The notes under the pieces are model-generated. The model was given only the letters and a program-made list of their open reading frames with translations, was not told the origin of the DNA and did not search any database. Positions 36,675 through 45,774 of a stretch of 47,393 nt of DNA are shown one piece after another (the stretch's first letter is position 1; the number at the start of each line of letters is the position of its first letter). Where the stretch lies: positions 77,012 through 124,404 of the forward strand of contig NZ_GL890779.1 of assembly GCF_000211415.1 (NCBI RefSeq), in the 5' to 3' direction. A program made the position numbers and the translations under genes. This DNA is from Enterobacter mori LMG 25706. Its GTDB lineage: Bacteria; Pseudomonadota; Gammaproteobacteria; Enterobacterales; Enterobacteriaceae.

Positions 36675-39600
36675 TTACGGAACAACAATCAGCGGGCCGC
36701 TGGCCGCACCCGTTGCCCGCCACTGCGGAACGTACATAGACTCCACCATCGGCACCGGCACCTGGTAGGTACCCGGCGTCACGGCACGCGCCAGATAGAC
36801 CAGCGTGACCGGCTGACCTTCATTTACCGGCACGGCAGCCACAAAGCGGTCATCGCGGAATTCCATATGCTGAATATCCGCCTGCTGCATCTGGCTGAGC
36901 AGGTTCTGGACCTCACTGCCGCTGTCCTGCAGGCTGGCACTGCTGTTCGCCAGGTTTTGGTTTTCCAGCTCCAGACCTGCCGGGAGCAGATCGACCACCA
37001 GCGCATCCGGCACGTTCTGGCTGGCCTTCACTTCCAGCCACACCAGCACCAGCTCACCGCTCTTCAGTGAAGAGAGTGACTTGCTGCTGCCGTCGGTTGC
37101 CAGGATATGGCGTTCAACCTGCAGCACGTTAGACGTTGGCTGGGGCGCATATTCCGGGTAACCGGTGCTGTCGAGGCGCACCCACAGCGGCTCTGTACCG
37201 GTGTTCGTCACCTGCAGCGCGCCAAGCTGGTCGCCGTTCACGTTTTGCACCTGCGATTTATCGCCGCTCAGCGCTTGTTCTGAAAGACTGGTCGTTGCCT
37301 GCCACGCACCAGACAAGGTTTGCAGCGAACGTCCTGCCAGGAACAGCGCATTGCTCTCCTGCGTTGACAGCCAGCGCTGGCTGAACGCTTCTTCAGATAA
37401 GGTATTGAGCAGAGTGTTTTGTGCTTCCGGCAGCAATTTGTACTCTTCCAGCAGGGAGAGCATCAGCGCGTTATCACGCAGCTGGCTGCCGTAATCGGCC
37501 ATCCAGTTTTTGCTGTCGTTGCGCGGTGTTTTGAGCGCCAGACCCAGAGCTTGCTGGCTGCGTGGGGCGTCGCCCATCAGTTTGAGCGCCATGCCCAGTT
37601 GCATCAACGGCAGCCCGGAAGCCGCCTGACCGTGGCGATCCCAGATTTCGCGCAGCGCGCCGAGCGGTGCTTTTTGCTGACGCGCCAGTACCAGCGAAGC
37701 ATAGGCCTGCACGGCGAACTTGCTGGCCTGAGTATCGTCGCTATAGCGAATGGACATCATGCCCGGATCCTGCAGATAACGCAGCAGGCGGATATTGGCG
37801 TTATTCACTGCATCGGCAGGTACGCTGTAACCCTGCTCGCCCGCACGCACCAGGAAGTCGGTCACGTAGGCCGTCAGCCAGTACTCTTCCGGACCATTTT
37901 TATCCCACAGGGCGAAACCACCGTCGTCACGCTGCATTTGCAGCAGACGGGAGATACCAATATCGATCGCTGCACGGCGTTTATCGTCCGTATCCCCCTT
38001 AATGCCAAGCGCCGACAGCTGTGCCGCGTTGGTGTAGAGCGACGGGAACAGGCCACTGGCGGTCTGTTCCAGGCATCCGTACGGGTAGGCCTGAAGTTCG
38101 CGAATGTAGCGCGCCAGGTTCAATGGCGGTTTGCCGCTCAGCAGCAGTTGCCCCTGCAGCGTTGCAGGCGAGAAACCGTTGCTATGTTGCGCCGGTGCAA
38201 TCCAGGACTCACCTGGGTTCAACATCGCGCCAGTGTTTACCGTCTGGGCCGGGAATGCAGGACGCACGCCGATTTTCCAGCTCTTCTGCTGCGGTGCGAA
38301 AGTTTCCCCCGGAAGCTGCAGACCGGTCACCTGAGCCGTCACTTCACCGTCACCATAGCCCTCCAGCGCACGCACCGGAATAAACATCGTACTGCGCGCC
38401 CCCGGAGGCAGTTGAACCGGCTGCGGCTGCGAGCCTTCCAGCGACACTTTACCCGTTGTGGTTAAGGCCACGTTCAGCGTTTGCGGTTGGTCGGTCAGGT
38501 TAGTCAGATCCAGCGTCAGCCGTGAGGTATCACCGCTTGCCAGGAAGCGTGGCGTGTTCAGCTCGGTAATCACCGGCGCGGCGACAACCACCTTACTTTC
38601 ACTGCTGCCGAAATCGTCTTCCGTCCAGGCTTGCGCCATCAGGCGCAGCTCACCGTTGAAGTCCCCAATCGGCAGCGTAACAGCGCCTTCCCCGTTGGCA
38701 TCCAGCGTGACCGGCTGTGCCTGCTGGGCAATAATGGTGACGTGGTTCACCGGCGGTTTGCCGCCGCGCTTGAGTTCATCTCCATCGCCACCGAAGCGCA
38801 GCGCGGCCATACGTCCCTGCCCTTCAATGACCTGGCCGTAGATATCGTAGATATCCGCGCCGTAGCGCTTCTGGCCGAAGAAAGCCTGCCACGGATCGGG
38901 CGTAACGTAATCGGTGATGTTCAACACGCCGCTATCCACCGCCGAGACCAGGACGTTCACTTTCTGCGGCACAGCCCCCTCTTTCATGCTGGCTTTCACT
39001 TTCACAGAGAGCGTCTGGTTCGGACGCATTTTCTGCGGAGTATCCAGCGCAATATTCAGACGGCGATTTTCGTCACCCATCGGCAGATGCAGCAGACCAA
39101 CCGCGCGTTTCGGCGTGGCGGATTTGGATTTATCGCCAGGACGAACCACCAGCGTGCTGAGGTAGAGATCGTGACGTTTCCAGGCTTTATCTACCGGAAT
39201 GGAGAGATCCAGCCCGTTTGCCGTTACGTCGATCTCTTTCCACCACAGCGGTCCTTCGCTGGACTCGATCATCGCATAGCCTTTGCCCGCAGCCGGTGCT
39301 GCCATGTGCAGGTTGATGGTATCGCCTGGCTGGTAGGCTGGCTTATCCAATTTTAGCGTCACGCGATCAGGGCGTGCCGCACCGGTGCCGTCGCTGTTAT
39401 CCTGCCAGCTATACCCTGCCCAGAAACGCACGCTGCTGACCATTTCATCAGGCGCTTTAACTTCCAGACGGTATGAGCCCCACTCCACCGGGAAGGTGAC
39501 TTTACCCGTCTCATCGGCCTTGAGCGTCAGCTCCTGCTCACTTTCGACCAGGTCTTTCTGATCAAACTGGGATTGCCAGCCATCACTCTCCGACCAGTTC

Positions 39601-41627
39601 CAGTAATAGTCCCGGCGTTCGCGGATCAGGCGAACCTGTAACCCGGAAACCGCTTTTTTCGTACCGCTGGCGTCGGCATAAACGATGTCGAAGCTGGCGT
39701 TGCCGTTTTCATCCACAATCGGCTGGTTGACGGTGGTGTCGGTGCGGTAGTCGTAAACGGCCTTGCTGGCGAACTGCGGACGAATCCCCGGAAGTTCAGC
39801 CGCAGGCCAGATAGCCTGTTCAACACGACGCGTTACCGGACGGCCGCCGGACTCCAGCAGGCTGGCCTGCAGGATCAGCTGCAGCGGAGAGTGTACCTCT
39901 TTCCACTGGCTTTCGGTGCTGACCTGTCCACGCCCCTGATCGTCGAGCGTAAGCTGTACTTCATCCAGGCTGCGGCTCAGGTTTTCCTCGGCGATATCGC
40001 CAAACTGGAAGCCCGGCAGCGTAGCCACCGCCTCACGTAGCGGACGCAGGTACAGCTGGCCCTGCAGCGAATTGCCATTAGCTGGCGCGCCGTACAGGTA
40101 GTACCCCACCACGTTAAAGTCGACATTATCCTGCTGTGATACCGGGGCTTTTTGCCCGGTCAGGTTGAGCGCCATACGCTCCGGCATGAAGTCTTCAACG
40201 TTGAAGTCCCACAGCCGCTGCAGGTTGTCGCCGGTGTTAGCGCGAATATGCCACATACCGGTCTGCGCCCCGCTGTCCAGCGGATAGTTAAAACGATAGA
40301 GTCCGTTTTCTGGCTTGACGACAATCGTACGCGCAACCTGTCCATCCGGACGCAGCACGTCAAGCTTCACAGGCTGATCGGGAAGCGGTTTTCCGTCGCT
40401 GTCGCGCAGCAGGCCGTTAAGGATCACCGTTTCGCCCGGGCGGTAAAGATCGCGTGGGCCAAACATAAAGAATTGCTTGCTGTAGCCAGGGCTTCCTGCG
40501 ATGTCGAACTCCGCCAGGTCGAGCGCAGGCAGCTTGAGGTCAAGCAGCGTGGTCTGGCCGTCTTTGCTGGCCAGGATCAGCGCGGCTTCTTTGTCGGTTT
40601 CAAGCTTCGCATGACCGTCGGCATCGCTGTTCGCCTCGGCAAGCGTCTGGCCTTTGTCATTCAGCAGCGTAACTGTCACGCCGGACTGCGCCGCACCGTT
40701 TTCCAGGCTCTGAGTGAAGATGTCCAGGCGGTTGTGATAGCGGTGAGCGGACAAGCCGATATCGCTCAGGGTAAAGAGCGTTGCGGCGTTGCTGTAGTTG
40801 TAGTGCCCTGCCTGGTTCATGACCGCGATATAAACGCCAGACTGCTGGAGTGGTTTAATATCCTTCAGGGGCAACAGCAATTTTTCGCGCGTATTGCGCG
40901 CCGGATTAAGGTCGAATCGACCGGTGTAAACCAGTTCCGCCATCTTCAGCAGGTTATCGGATTCCCAGTTGGTTAGAGAATTGCGGTATTCCCACTGGCT
41001 GACAAAGGAAGCTAACGACTCCGGCTTCACGCGGTAGAAGTTCACGTCCACGTTGTTAACGTTGAGCGCCATCACCGGCAGGCCTTCCACCACTTTACCC
41101 GGCAGCAGTGAGCCGCGGCTGGCAAAACCGACCGTCGGTTCGACATCCCGGGTGGTTAAGGCTTTTTCATAATCGATGCCAAAGGTCGCTTTATTCAGCG
41201 CCTGCAGGTCGCGTTCAACGGTGACGACCAGGCTGCGGTTAGGTTCCAGATGGCGCAGTCGAAGCTCTTTCAGGTTAGGCGCAAGTTCCCACGCCCCGTC
41301 AACCTTGCCGCTTTTCTTATCCACGACATGCACTGTTTTCGCAAAATCCTGATCGGGATTCAGCGGAACAGAAAAGGTCAGCACCAGCGTGGCGGCACCG
41401 TCGAGCTGAACCTCAGAGGTATCCAGCAACGTCAGCGCTTTTCCCTGACTCTGGGCGGCGAGTTTAGCCAGCGTTTCAGCATTGGGCTTTTCCGCGCCTT
41501 TCGGTGTTGATGCGGTGGATGCCGCGGGAGCCGCAGCCTGAGATTTATCGTCGCTGTTATCACAGCCGACAAGCGTAAACGTGGTAAGCAGCGCAAGAGA
41601 GAGCGCGGCTAAGCGAAACGGTTTCAT
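36675..41627 (-). CDS. yfhM: Inner-membrane alpha-2-macroglobulin lipoprotein YfhM
   Basis: Bacterial alpha-2-macroglobulin that traps invading proteases in the periplasm. 1650 residues from ATG 41627 (1653 in E. coli). The signal peptide ends in the lipobox LVGC (C22) followed by Asp at +2, the retention signal for the inner membrane. The chain carries a series of MG-type beta domains, a bait region around the middle, and the thioester motif CLEQ at C1185 in YPYGCLEQTASG, followed by an alpha/alpha-toroid (LLQMQRDDGGFALWDKNGPEEYW). The bacterial thioester is intact. An in-frame six-codon extension upstream is not needed. It is encoded directly before pbpC and no other gene precedes it on this strand. 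Confidence 0.98.
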   Translation of the reverse strand: MKPFRLAALSLALLTTFTLVGCDNSDDKSQAAAPAASTASTPKGAEKPNAETLAKLAAQSQGKALTLLDTSEVQLDGAATLVLTFSVPLNPDQDFAKTVHVVDKKSGKVDGAWELAPNLKELRLRHLEPNRSLVVTVERDLQALNKATFGIDYEKALTTRDVEPTVGFASRGSLLPGKVVEGLPVMALNVNNVDVNFYRVKPESLASFVSQWEYRNSLTNWESDNLLKMAELVYTGRFDLNPARNTREKLLLPLKDIKPLQQSGVYIAVMNQAGHYNYSNAATLFTLSDIGLSAHRYHNRLDIFTQSLENGAAQSGVTVTLLNDKGQTLAEANSDADGHAKLETDKEAALILASKDGQTTLLDLKLPALDLAEFDIAGSPGYSKQFFMFGPRDLYRPGETVILNGLLRDSDGKPLPDQPVKLDVLRPDGQVARTIVVKPENGLYRFNYPLDSGAQTGMWHIRANTGDNLQRLWDFNVEDFMPERMALNLTGQKAPVSQQDNVDFNVVGYYLYGAPANGNSLQGQLYLRPLREAVATLPGFQFGDIAEENLSRSLDEVQLTLDDQGRGQVSTESQWKEVHSPLQLILQASLLESGGRPVTRRVEQAIWPAAELPGIRPQFASKAVYDYRTDTTVNQPIVDENGNASFDIVYADASGTKKAVSGLQVRLIRERRDYYWNWSESDGWQSQFDQKDLVESEQELTLKADETGKVTFPVEWGSYRLEVKAPDEMVSSVRFWAGYSWQDNSDGTGAARPDRVTLKLDKPAYQPGDTINLHMAAPAAGKGYAMIESSEGPLWWKEIDVTANGLDLSIPVDKAWKRHDLYLSTLVVRPGDKSKSATPKRAVGLLHLPMGDENRRLNIALDTPQKMRPNQTLSVKVKASMKEGAVPQKVNVLVSAVDSGVLNITDYVTPDPWQAFFGQKRYGADIYDIYGQVIEGQGRMAALRFGGDGDELKRGGKPPVNHVTIIAQQAQPVTLDANGEGAVTLPIGDFNGELRLMAQAWTEDDFGSSESKVVVAAPVITELNTPRFLASGDTSRLTLDLTNLTDQPQTLNVALTTTGKVSLEGSQPQPVQLPPGARSTMFIPVRALEGYGDGEVTAQVTGLQLPGETFAPQQKSWKIGVRPAFPAQTVNTGAMLNPGESWIAPAQHSNGFSPATLQGQLLLSGKPPLNLARYIRELQAYPYGCLEQTASGLFPSLYTNAAQLSALGIKGDTDDKRRAAIDIGISRLLQMQRDDGGFALWDKNGPEEYWLTAYVTDFLVRAGEQGYSVPADAVNNANIRLLRYLQDPGMMSIRYSDDTQASKFAVQAYASLVLARQQKAPLGALREIWDRHGQAASGLPLMQLGMALKLMGDAPRSQQALGLALKTPRNDSKNWMADYGSQLRDNALMLSLLEEYKLLPEAQNTLLNTLSEEAFSQRWLSTQESNALFLAGRSLQTLSGAWQATTSLSEQALSGDKSQVQNVNGDQLGALQVTNTGTEPLWVRLDSTGYPEYAPQPTSNVLQVERHILATDGSSKSLSSLKSGELVLVWLEVKASQNVPDALVVDLLPAGLELENQNLANSSASLQDSGSEVQNLLSQMQQADIQHMEFRDDRFVAAVPVNEGQPVTLVYLARAVTPGTYQVPVPMVESMYVPQWRATGAASGPLIVVP

Positions 41628-41811
41628 CCTTTGTCCCTGGCCCATGGAGCCTGTTGGTCGTCGTCCGGATAAGTATTATCCGCAAGTTTCATTAATTCAA
41701 AAAGTCCAATTTTAGGATCTTGAAAGCGCCTCGCAGAATGACATCACGCCGCTACGCCGTGATGGAACCGCGATCACAGCACATAACGTCACATGTTACC
41801 TTTCACGTCAT

Positions 41812-41826
41812 TTGTTTTTAAAACAA
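41812..41826. promoter_or_regulatory. Palindrome upstream of the PTS gene, candidate operator
   Basis: The 286 bases between yfhM and the PTS gene hold two symmetric sites: TTGTTTT-T-AAAACAA at 41812-41826, about 90 bases ahead of the start, and CATCACG-9-CGTGATG at 41742-41764. The RpiR-family regulator encoded at 45774-46544 is the likely ligand-responsive partner. I saw no clear -10/-35 pair nor a full CRP site. Confidence 0.35.
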
Positions 41827-41913
41827 GAAGATAGCTGGATAAGCGTGCCTGAAGACTGCTAGTTTTATGACCATGACGCACCCCGAGTGCGCGGTTCAAT
41901 AAGAGAGAAAGCC

Positions 41914-43458
41914 ATGAAACGAGCCGTGAACGCCCTACAAAATTTCGGAAAATCATTGTACGGACCGGTACTTATCTTACCGATTGTCGGTCTTTTTATC
42001 GCCTTTGGTAACGTGCTGGGTAACGGCAATCTTGCCGAGTACCTGCCGTTTCTTGGCCATCCTCTGATTCAGAATATCGGCCAGCTCATCGCGAAATCTG
42101 CCGTATCGGTACTGGTTAACCTGGCGCTGGTGTTTGCCGTCGGTATCCCGATAGGTCTGGCGACGCGCGATAAAGGCTATGCCGCGCTGATTGGGCTGGT
42201 GACCTTTGTGGTATTCATCAACGCCATGAACGTCACGCTGCAACTACAGGGCGCGCTTGCGCCTGCCGAGCAGATGCAAGCGGCTGGACAGACCATGGTG
42301 CTGGGCGTGCAGGTGCTGGAGATGGGCGTGTTCGCCGGGATCCTGACCGGCGCGCTCTCCGGGTATCTCTACAACAAATACTCCGGCGTGCAGTTTAACG
42401 GCGCGATGGCGATTTACTCCGGCCACTGTTTTGTCGCTATCGTCATGCTCCCCGTCTCCATGCTGCTCGGCGTGGTCATGAGTGAATTGTGGCCGTTTGC
42501 CCAGCACGGCATTAGCGCCCTGGCACTGGCCATCAAAGGCTCCGGGCCGTTTGGCGTGGCAATCTACGGTTTCCTTGAACGCATTCTAGTCCCCACCGGC
42601 CTGCATCATCTGGTTTATACGCCGTTCCTCTATACCGAGCTGGGCGGCACGCAGGAGGTATGCGGCGCAACCTATCAGGGCGCGCGCAATATCTACTTCG
42701 CCGAGATGGCCTGCCCGGACGTGAAACAGCTCAGCAGCACCGTGGTGTGGGATGCGCGCGGCATCAGCAAAATGTTCGGCCTGCCTGCCGCCGCGCTGGC
42801 GATGTACATGACCGCGAAGCCGGAGCGTAAAGCCATTGCGAAAGCCATTTTGATCCCGGCGGCGCTGACTTCGCTGCTGGTCGGCGTGACCGAGCCGATT
42901 GAGTTCTCCTTCCTGTTTGTCGCCCCGCTGCTCTTCGTGGTGCACGCGGTGCTGACCGGCATCGGCATGATGCTGTTCTCGTTGCTGGGCGTTCACGCCA
43001 TCGGCGCCAACGGGATTATCGACTTCATCCTTTACAACCTGCCGCTCGGCACGGAGAAGTCCAACTGGCCGATGTACCTCCTGGTCGGGCTGATCATGTT
43101 CGCCCTCTACTTTGTGGTGTTCCGCTTCCTGATCCTGCGCTTCAACATGAAGACGCCCGGCCGTGAGGATGACGATAAGGAGACTCGCCTGTACAGCAAG
43201 CAGGAGTACCAGGCCAAAGGCAATAACGACGGGCTGGGCGAGTCCATCGTGGTGGGGCTGGGCGGCCGGGAAAACATTGAAGTGGTGGATAACTGCTACA
43301 CCCGCTTGCGCGTCACGGTGAAGGATGTCGCCATCATCGACGAGCCGCGCCTGAAGGCGACTGGCGCGAAAGGGATTATCAAACAAGGTAACAACGTTCA
43401 GGTGGTCTACGGGCTGCACGTCAAAAAAATGCGAGAAGCCGTTGAGACGTTTCTCTGA
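41914..43458 (+). CDS. PTS alpha-glucoside-type transporter, fused EIIC-EIIB
   Basis: Takes up and phosphorylates a sugar through the phosphotransferase system. 514 residues: an EIIC membrane domain with about 10 helices (residues 1-410; GLHHLVYTPFLYTE near residue 230 and GVTEPIEFSFLF near residue 327 are EIIC landmarks of the glucose superfamily) and a C-terminal EIIB domain with the phosphorylated cysteine C461 in VVDNCYTRLR. No EIIA domain is present, so it must borrow one, for example the glucose EIIA. The 6-phospho-alpha-glucosidase gene follows by 12 bases, which fits maltose, isomaltulose or other sucrose-isomer uptake as in Klebsiella AglA/AglB. ATG 41914 has AGAGAGAAAG upstream. Confidence 0.92.
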   Translation: MKRAVNALQNFGKSLYGPVLILPIVGLFIAFGNVLGNGNLAEYLPFLGHPLIQNIGQLIAKSAVSVLVNLALVFAVGIPIGLATRDKGYAALIGLVTFVVFINAMNVTLQLQGALAPAEQMQAAGQTMVLGVQVLEMGVFAGILTGALSGYLYNKYSGVQFNGAMAIYSGHCFVAIVMLPVSMLLGVVMSELWPFAQHGISALALAIKGSGPFGVAIYGFLERILVPTGLHHLVYTPFLYTELGGTQEVCGATYQGARNIYFAEMACPDVKQLSSTVVWDARGISKMFGLPAAALAMYMTAKPERKAIAKAILIPAALTSLLVGVTEPIEFSFLFVAPLLFVVHAVLTGIGMMLFSLLGVHAIGANGIIDFILYNLPLGTEKSNWPMYLLVGLIMFALYFVVFRFLILRFNMKTPGREDDDKETRLYSKQEYQAKGNNDGLGESIVVGLGGRENIEVVDNCYTRLRVTVKDVAIIDEPRLKATGAKGIIKQGNNVQVVYGLHVKKMREAVETFL

Positions 43459-43470
43459 GAGGAGCTAAAG

Positions 43471-44838
43471 ATGTTTACACCCCCATTTATCCTGTCGATT
43501 GCCGGCGGCGGTAGCACCTACACGCCGGGTATTGTGAAAAGCCTGATGGTGCGCCTGCAGGATTTCCCGCTGGCCGAAATTCGCCTTTACGATATCGACG
43601 AGGCGCGTCAGAACACCATTGCGCCCGTCGTAGAGAAGGTCATTCGCGACCACAGCCAGAGCATCAAATTTACCGTCACAAGTGACCCGGAAGTGGCCTT
43701 CAGCGGCGCACATTTTGTCTTCGCCCAGATGCGCGTCGGCCAGTACAAGATGCGCGAGCAGGATGAAAAGATCCCGCTGCGTCACGGCGTGGTCGGGCAG
43801 GAGACCTGCGGACCCGGCGGGCTGGCGTACGGGCTGCGCACGATCCTGCCGATGGTCGAGCTTATCGATCTGGTCGATCGCTACGCGCACGAGAAAGCCT
43901 GGATCGTGAACTACTCCAACCCGGCGGCGATCGTCGCGGAGGGCGTGCGTCGCCTGCGGCCAAATGCGCGGGTGCTGAACATCTGCGATATGCCGGTGGC
44001 TGCCATGCGTAATATGGGGGCGATTCTGGGCGTCGATCGCCGCAAGCTCGAAGTCGACTACTTCGGTCTGAACCACTTCGGCTGGTTTACCCGCGTGCTG
44101 GTGGACGGCGAGGACATGCTGCCGGAGCTGCGCAAACATATCGCGAAGTTTGGCCTGCTGACGGAAGATGCGGCCAAAACCGATCCGCAGCATTCCGATC
44201 CGTCCTGGGTGAAGACCTGGCGCAACATTAAGCCGATCATGGACAACTTTCCGGAGTATCTGCCGAACCCGTATCTGCAGTACTACCTGATGCCGAACCA
44301 GATTGTAGAGCATCAGAACCCGGACTATACCCGCGCCAATGAAGTGATGGACGGGCGCGAGAAAAAGCTGTTCGCCGCCGCCGAAGAGTACAAGCGCACC
44401 GGGGTTCTGCCGGATGCCTTCCACGTAGGCGTCCACGGTGAATTCATCGTTGACGTCGCCTGCTCGCTGGCCTTTAACCTGCGGAGCCGCCATCTGGTGA
44501 TGGTGGAAAACCGCGGTGCGATTACCAACCTGCCTTACGATGCCGTGGTGGAAGTGCCCGCTTATATCACCTCCGAAGGCCCGGAACCGATTCGCGTCGG
44601 TCAGGTGCCGCTGTTCCATCAGACCCTTTTGCAACAGCAGCTCACCTCGGAACAGCTGCTGGTGGAGGCGACCATCGAGGGCAGCTATGAGAAAGCGCTG
44701 CAGGCGTTCACCCTCAACCGCACCGTGCCGACCATGGAGCACGCGAAAGCGATTCTGGATGAGATGATTGAAGCCAACCGCGACTACTGGCCTGCACTGC
44801 AAAAAGCCTGGCAGGACGGCGAAAAGGTGAAAAAATAG
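43471..44838 (+). CDS. Glycoside hydrolase family 4, 6-phospho-alpha-glucosidase
   Basis: NAD+- and Mn2+-dependent cytoplasmic hydrolase that cleaves phosphorylated alpha-glucosides delivered by the PTS. 455 residues. The N-terminal Rossmann motif is SIAGGGSTYTPGI (9-21); GQETCGPGG and NYSNPAAI (147-154) are GH4 landmarks. The metal ligands are C172 in CDMP and H202 in GLNHFGW. The CDMP motif is the established signature of phospho-alpha-glucosidases, against CNVP in phospho-beta-glucosidases. GAGAGGAG precedes ATG 43471. It is cotranscribed with the PTS gene and ends before a strong terminator. Confidence 0.94.
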   Translation: MFTPPFILSIAGGGSTYTPGIVKSLMVRLQDFPLAEIRLYDIDEARQNTIAPVVEKVIRDHSQSIKFTVTSDPEVAFSGAHFVFAQMRVGQYKMREQDEKIPLRHGVVGQETCGPGGLAYGLRTILPMVELIDLVDRYAHEKAWIVNYSNPAAIVAEGVRRLRPNARVLNICDMPVAAMRNMGAILGVDRRKLEVDYFGLNHFGWFTRVLVDGEDMLPELRKHIAKFGLLTEDAAKTDPQHSDPSWVKTWRNIKPIMDNFPEYLPNPYLQYYLMPNQIVEHQNPDYTRANEVMDGREKKLFAAAEEYKRTGVLPDAFHVGVHGEFIVDVACSLAFNLRSRHLVMVENRGAITNLPYDAVVEVPAYITSEGPEPIRVGQVPLFHQTLLQQQLTSEQLLVEATIEGSYEKALQAFTLNRTVPTMEHAKAILDEMIEANRDYWPALQKAWQDGEKVKK

Positions 44839-44868
44839 GGGCTTGCTCGCGAGTTGAACGTGGTTTGC

Positions 44869-44905
44869 TTGTCGGTGTCAGAAAAAACACCGACAATCCT
44901 TTTTT
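44869..44905 (+). terminator. Rho-independent terminator after the GH4 gene
   Basis: A perfect 10-bp stem (TTGTCGGTGT / ACACCGACAA) with an 8-base loop is followed by TCCTTTTTT. It ends only 23 bases before the sseA start codon, so sseA must be read from a promoter overlapping it or by read-through. Confidence 0.9.
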
Positions 44906-44928
44906 ACGGAAAAGAATGGAGGCAACTC

Positions 44929-45774
44929 ATGTCCACCTCATATTTCGTCGCCGCCGACTGGCTGATTGAGCACGGCGACGATCCGGAAGTTCAAATTATT
45001 GACGCGCGTATGGCTCCGCCAGGGCAAGAGCATCGCGACGTGCCCGGTGAATACCGTGCCGGACATCTACCTGGCGCGGTATTTTTTGATATCGACGCCC
45101 TCTCCGATCACACCTCTCCCCTGCCTCACATGCTGCCGCGCCCGGAAGCATTTTCCGTGGCGATGCGCGAGCTGGGCGTCAGCAAAGACAAACACCTCGT
45201 TGTTTACGATGAGGGTAACCTCTTCTCCGCCCCGCGGGCGTGGTGGATGCTGAAAAACTTCGGCGTGGAAAAAGTGTCGATTCTGGCGGGCGGGCTTGCG
45301 GGCTGGAAGCGCGACGAGCTGCCGCTTCAGCAGGGCGACGTGACGCTGCCGGAAGGCGAATTTGATGCCACGTTCGACGCGCACGTGGTGAAACGCCTGA
45401 CCGACGTGCTGGTCGTGAGCCATGAAAAAACGGCGCAAATCGTCGATGCCCGTCCTGCTCCACGCTTTAATGCCGAAGCGGATGAACCGCGTCCGGGGCT
45501 GAAGCGCGGACATATTCCGGGCGCGCTGAACGTGCCGTGGGGCGATCTGGTATTTGAGGGCGAGCTGAAAACCACCGACGAGCTGCGCGCCATTTTTGAC
45601 CGTGCAGGCGTGGATTTACATCGTCCGATTATTGCCAGCTGTGGCTCCGGCGTAACGGCCTGCGTAGTGATCCTGGCACTAGCCACGCTCGGCGCGAACG
45701 ACGTCACGCTTTACGACGGCGCCTGGAGCGAATGGGGTGCGCGAGACGATCTGCCTGTCGAACCCGCGAAATAA
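44929..45774 (+). CDS. sseA: 3-Mercaptopyruvate sulfurtransferase
   Basis: Transfers sulfur from 3-mercaptopyruvate to thiol acceptors or cyanide. 281 residues as in E. coli, with two rhodanese domains; the active-site cysteine lies in CGSGVTA near residue 238, the loop typical of mercaptopyruvate (rather than thiosulfate) sulfurtransferases. TGGAGG precedes ATG 44929 by six bases. The upstream open frame back to 44854 runs through the terminator and is not used. The stop codon overlaps the start of the downstream regulator gene (TAATG). Confidence 0.98.
   Translation: MSTSYFVAADWLIEHGDDPEVQIIDARMAPPGQEHRDVPGEYRAGHLPGAVFFDIDALSDHTSPLPHMLPRPEAFSVAMRELGVSKDKHLVVYDEGNLFSAPRAWWMLKNFGVEKVSILAGGLAGWKRDELPLQQGDVTLPEGEFDATFDAHVVKRLTDVLVVSHEKTAQIVDARPAPRFNAEADEPRPGLKRGHIPGALNVPWGDLVFEGELKTTDELRAIFDRAGVDLHRPIIASCGSGVTACVVILALATLGANDVTLYDGAWSEWGARDDLPVEPAK

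Noticed and set aside
41740..41800. CRP site upstream of the PTS gene
   Set aside because: TGTGATC half-sites occur, but none has a second half at the right spacing.
43465..44802. A 445-codon minus-strand frame over the GH4 gene
   Set aside because: Shadow of a gene with intact GH4 motifs and a good ribosome-binding site.
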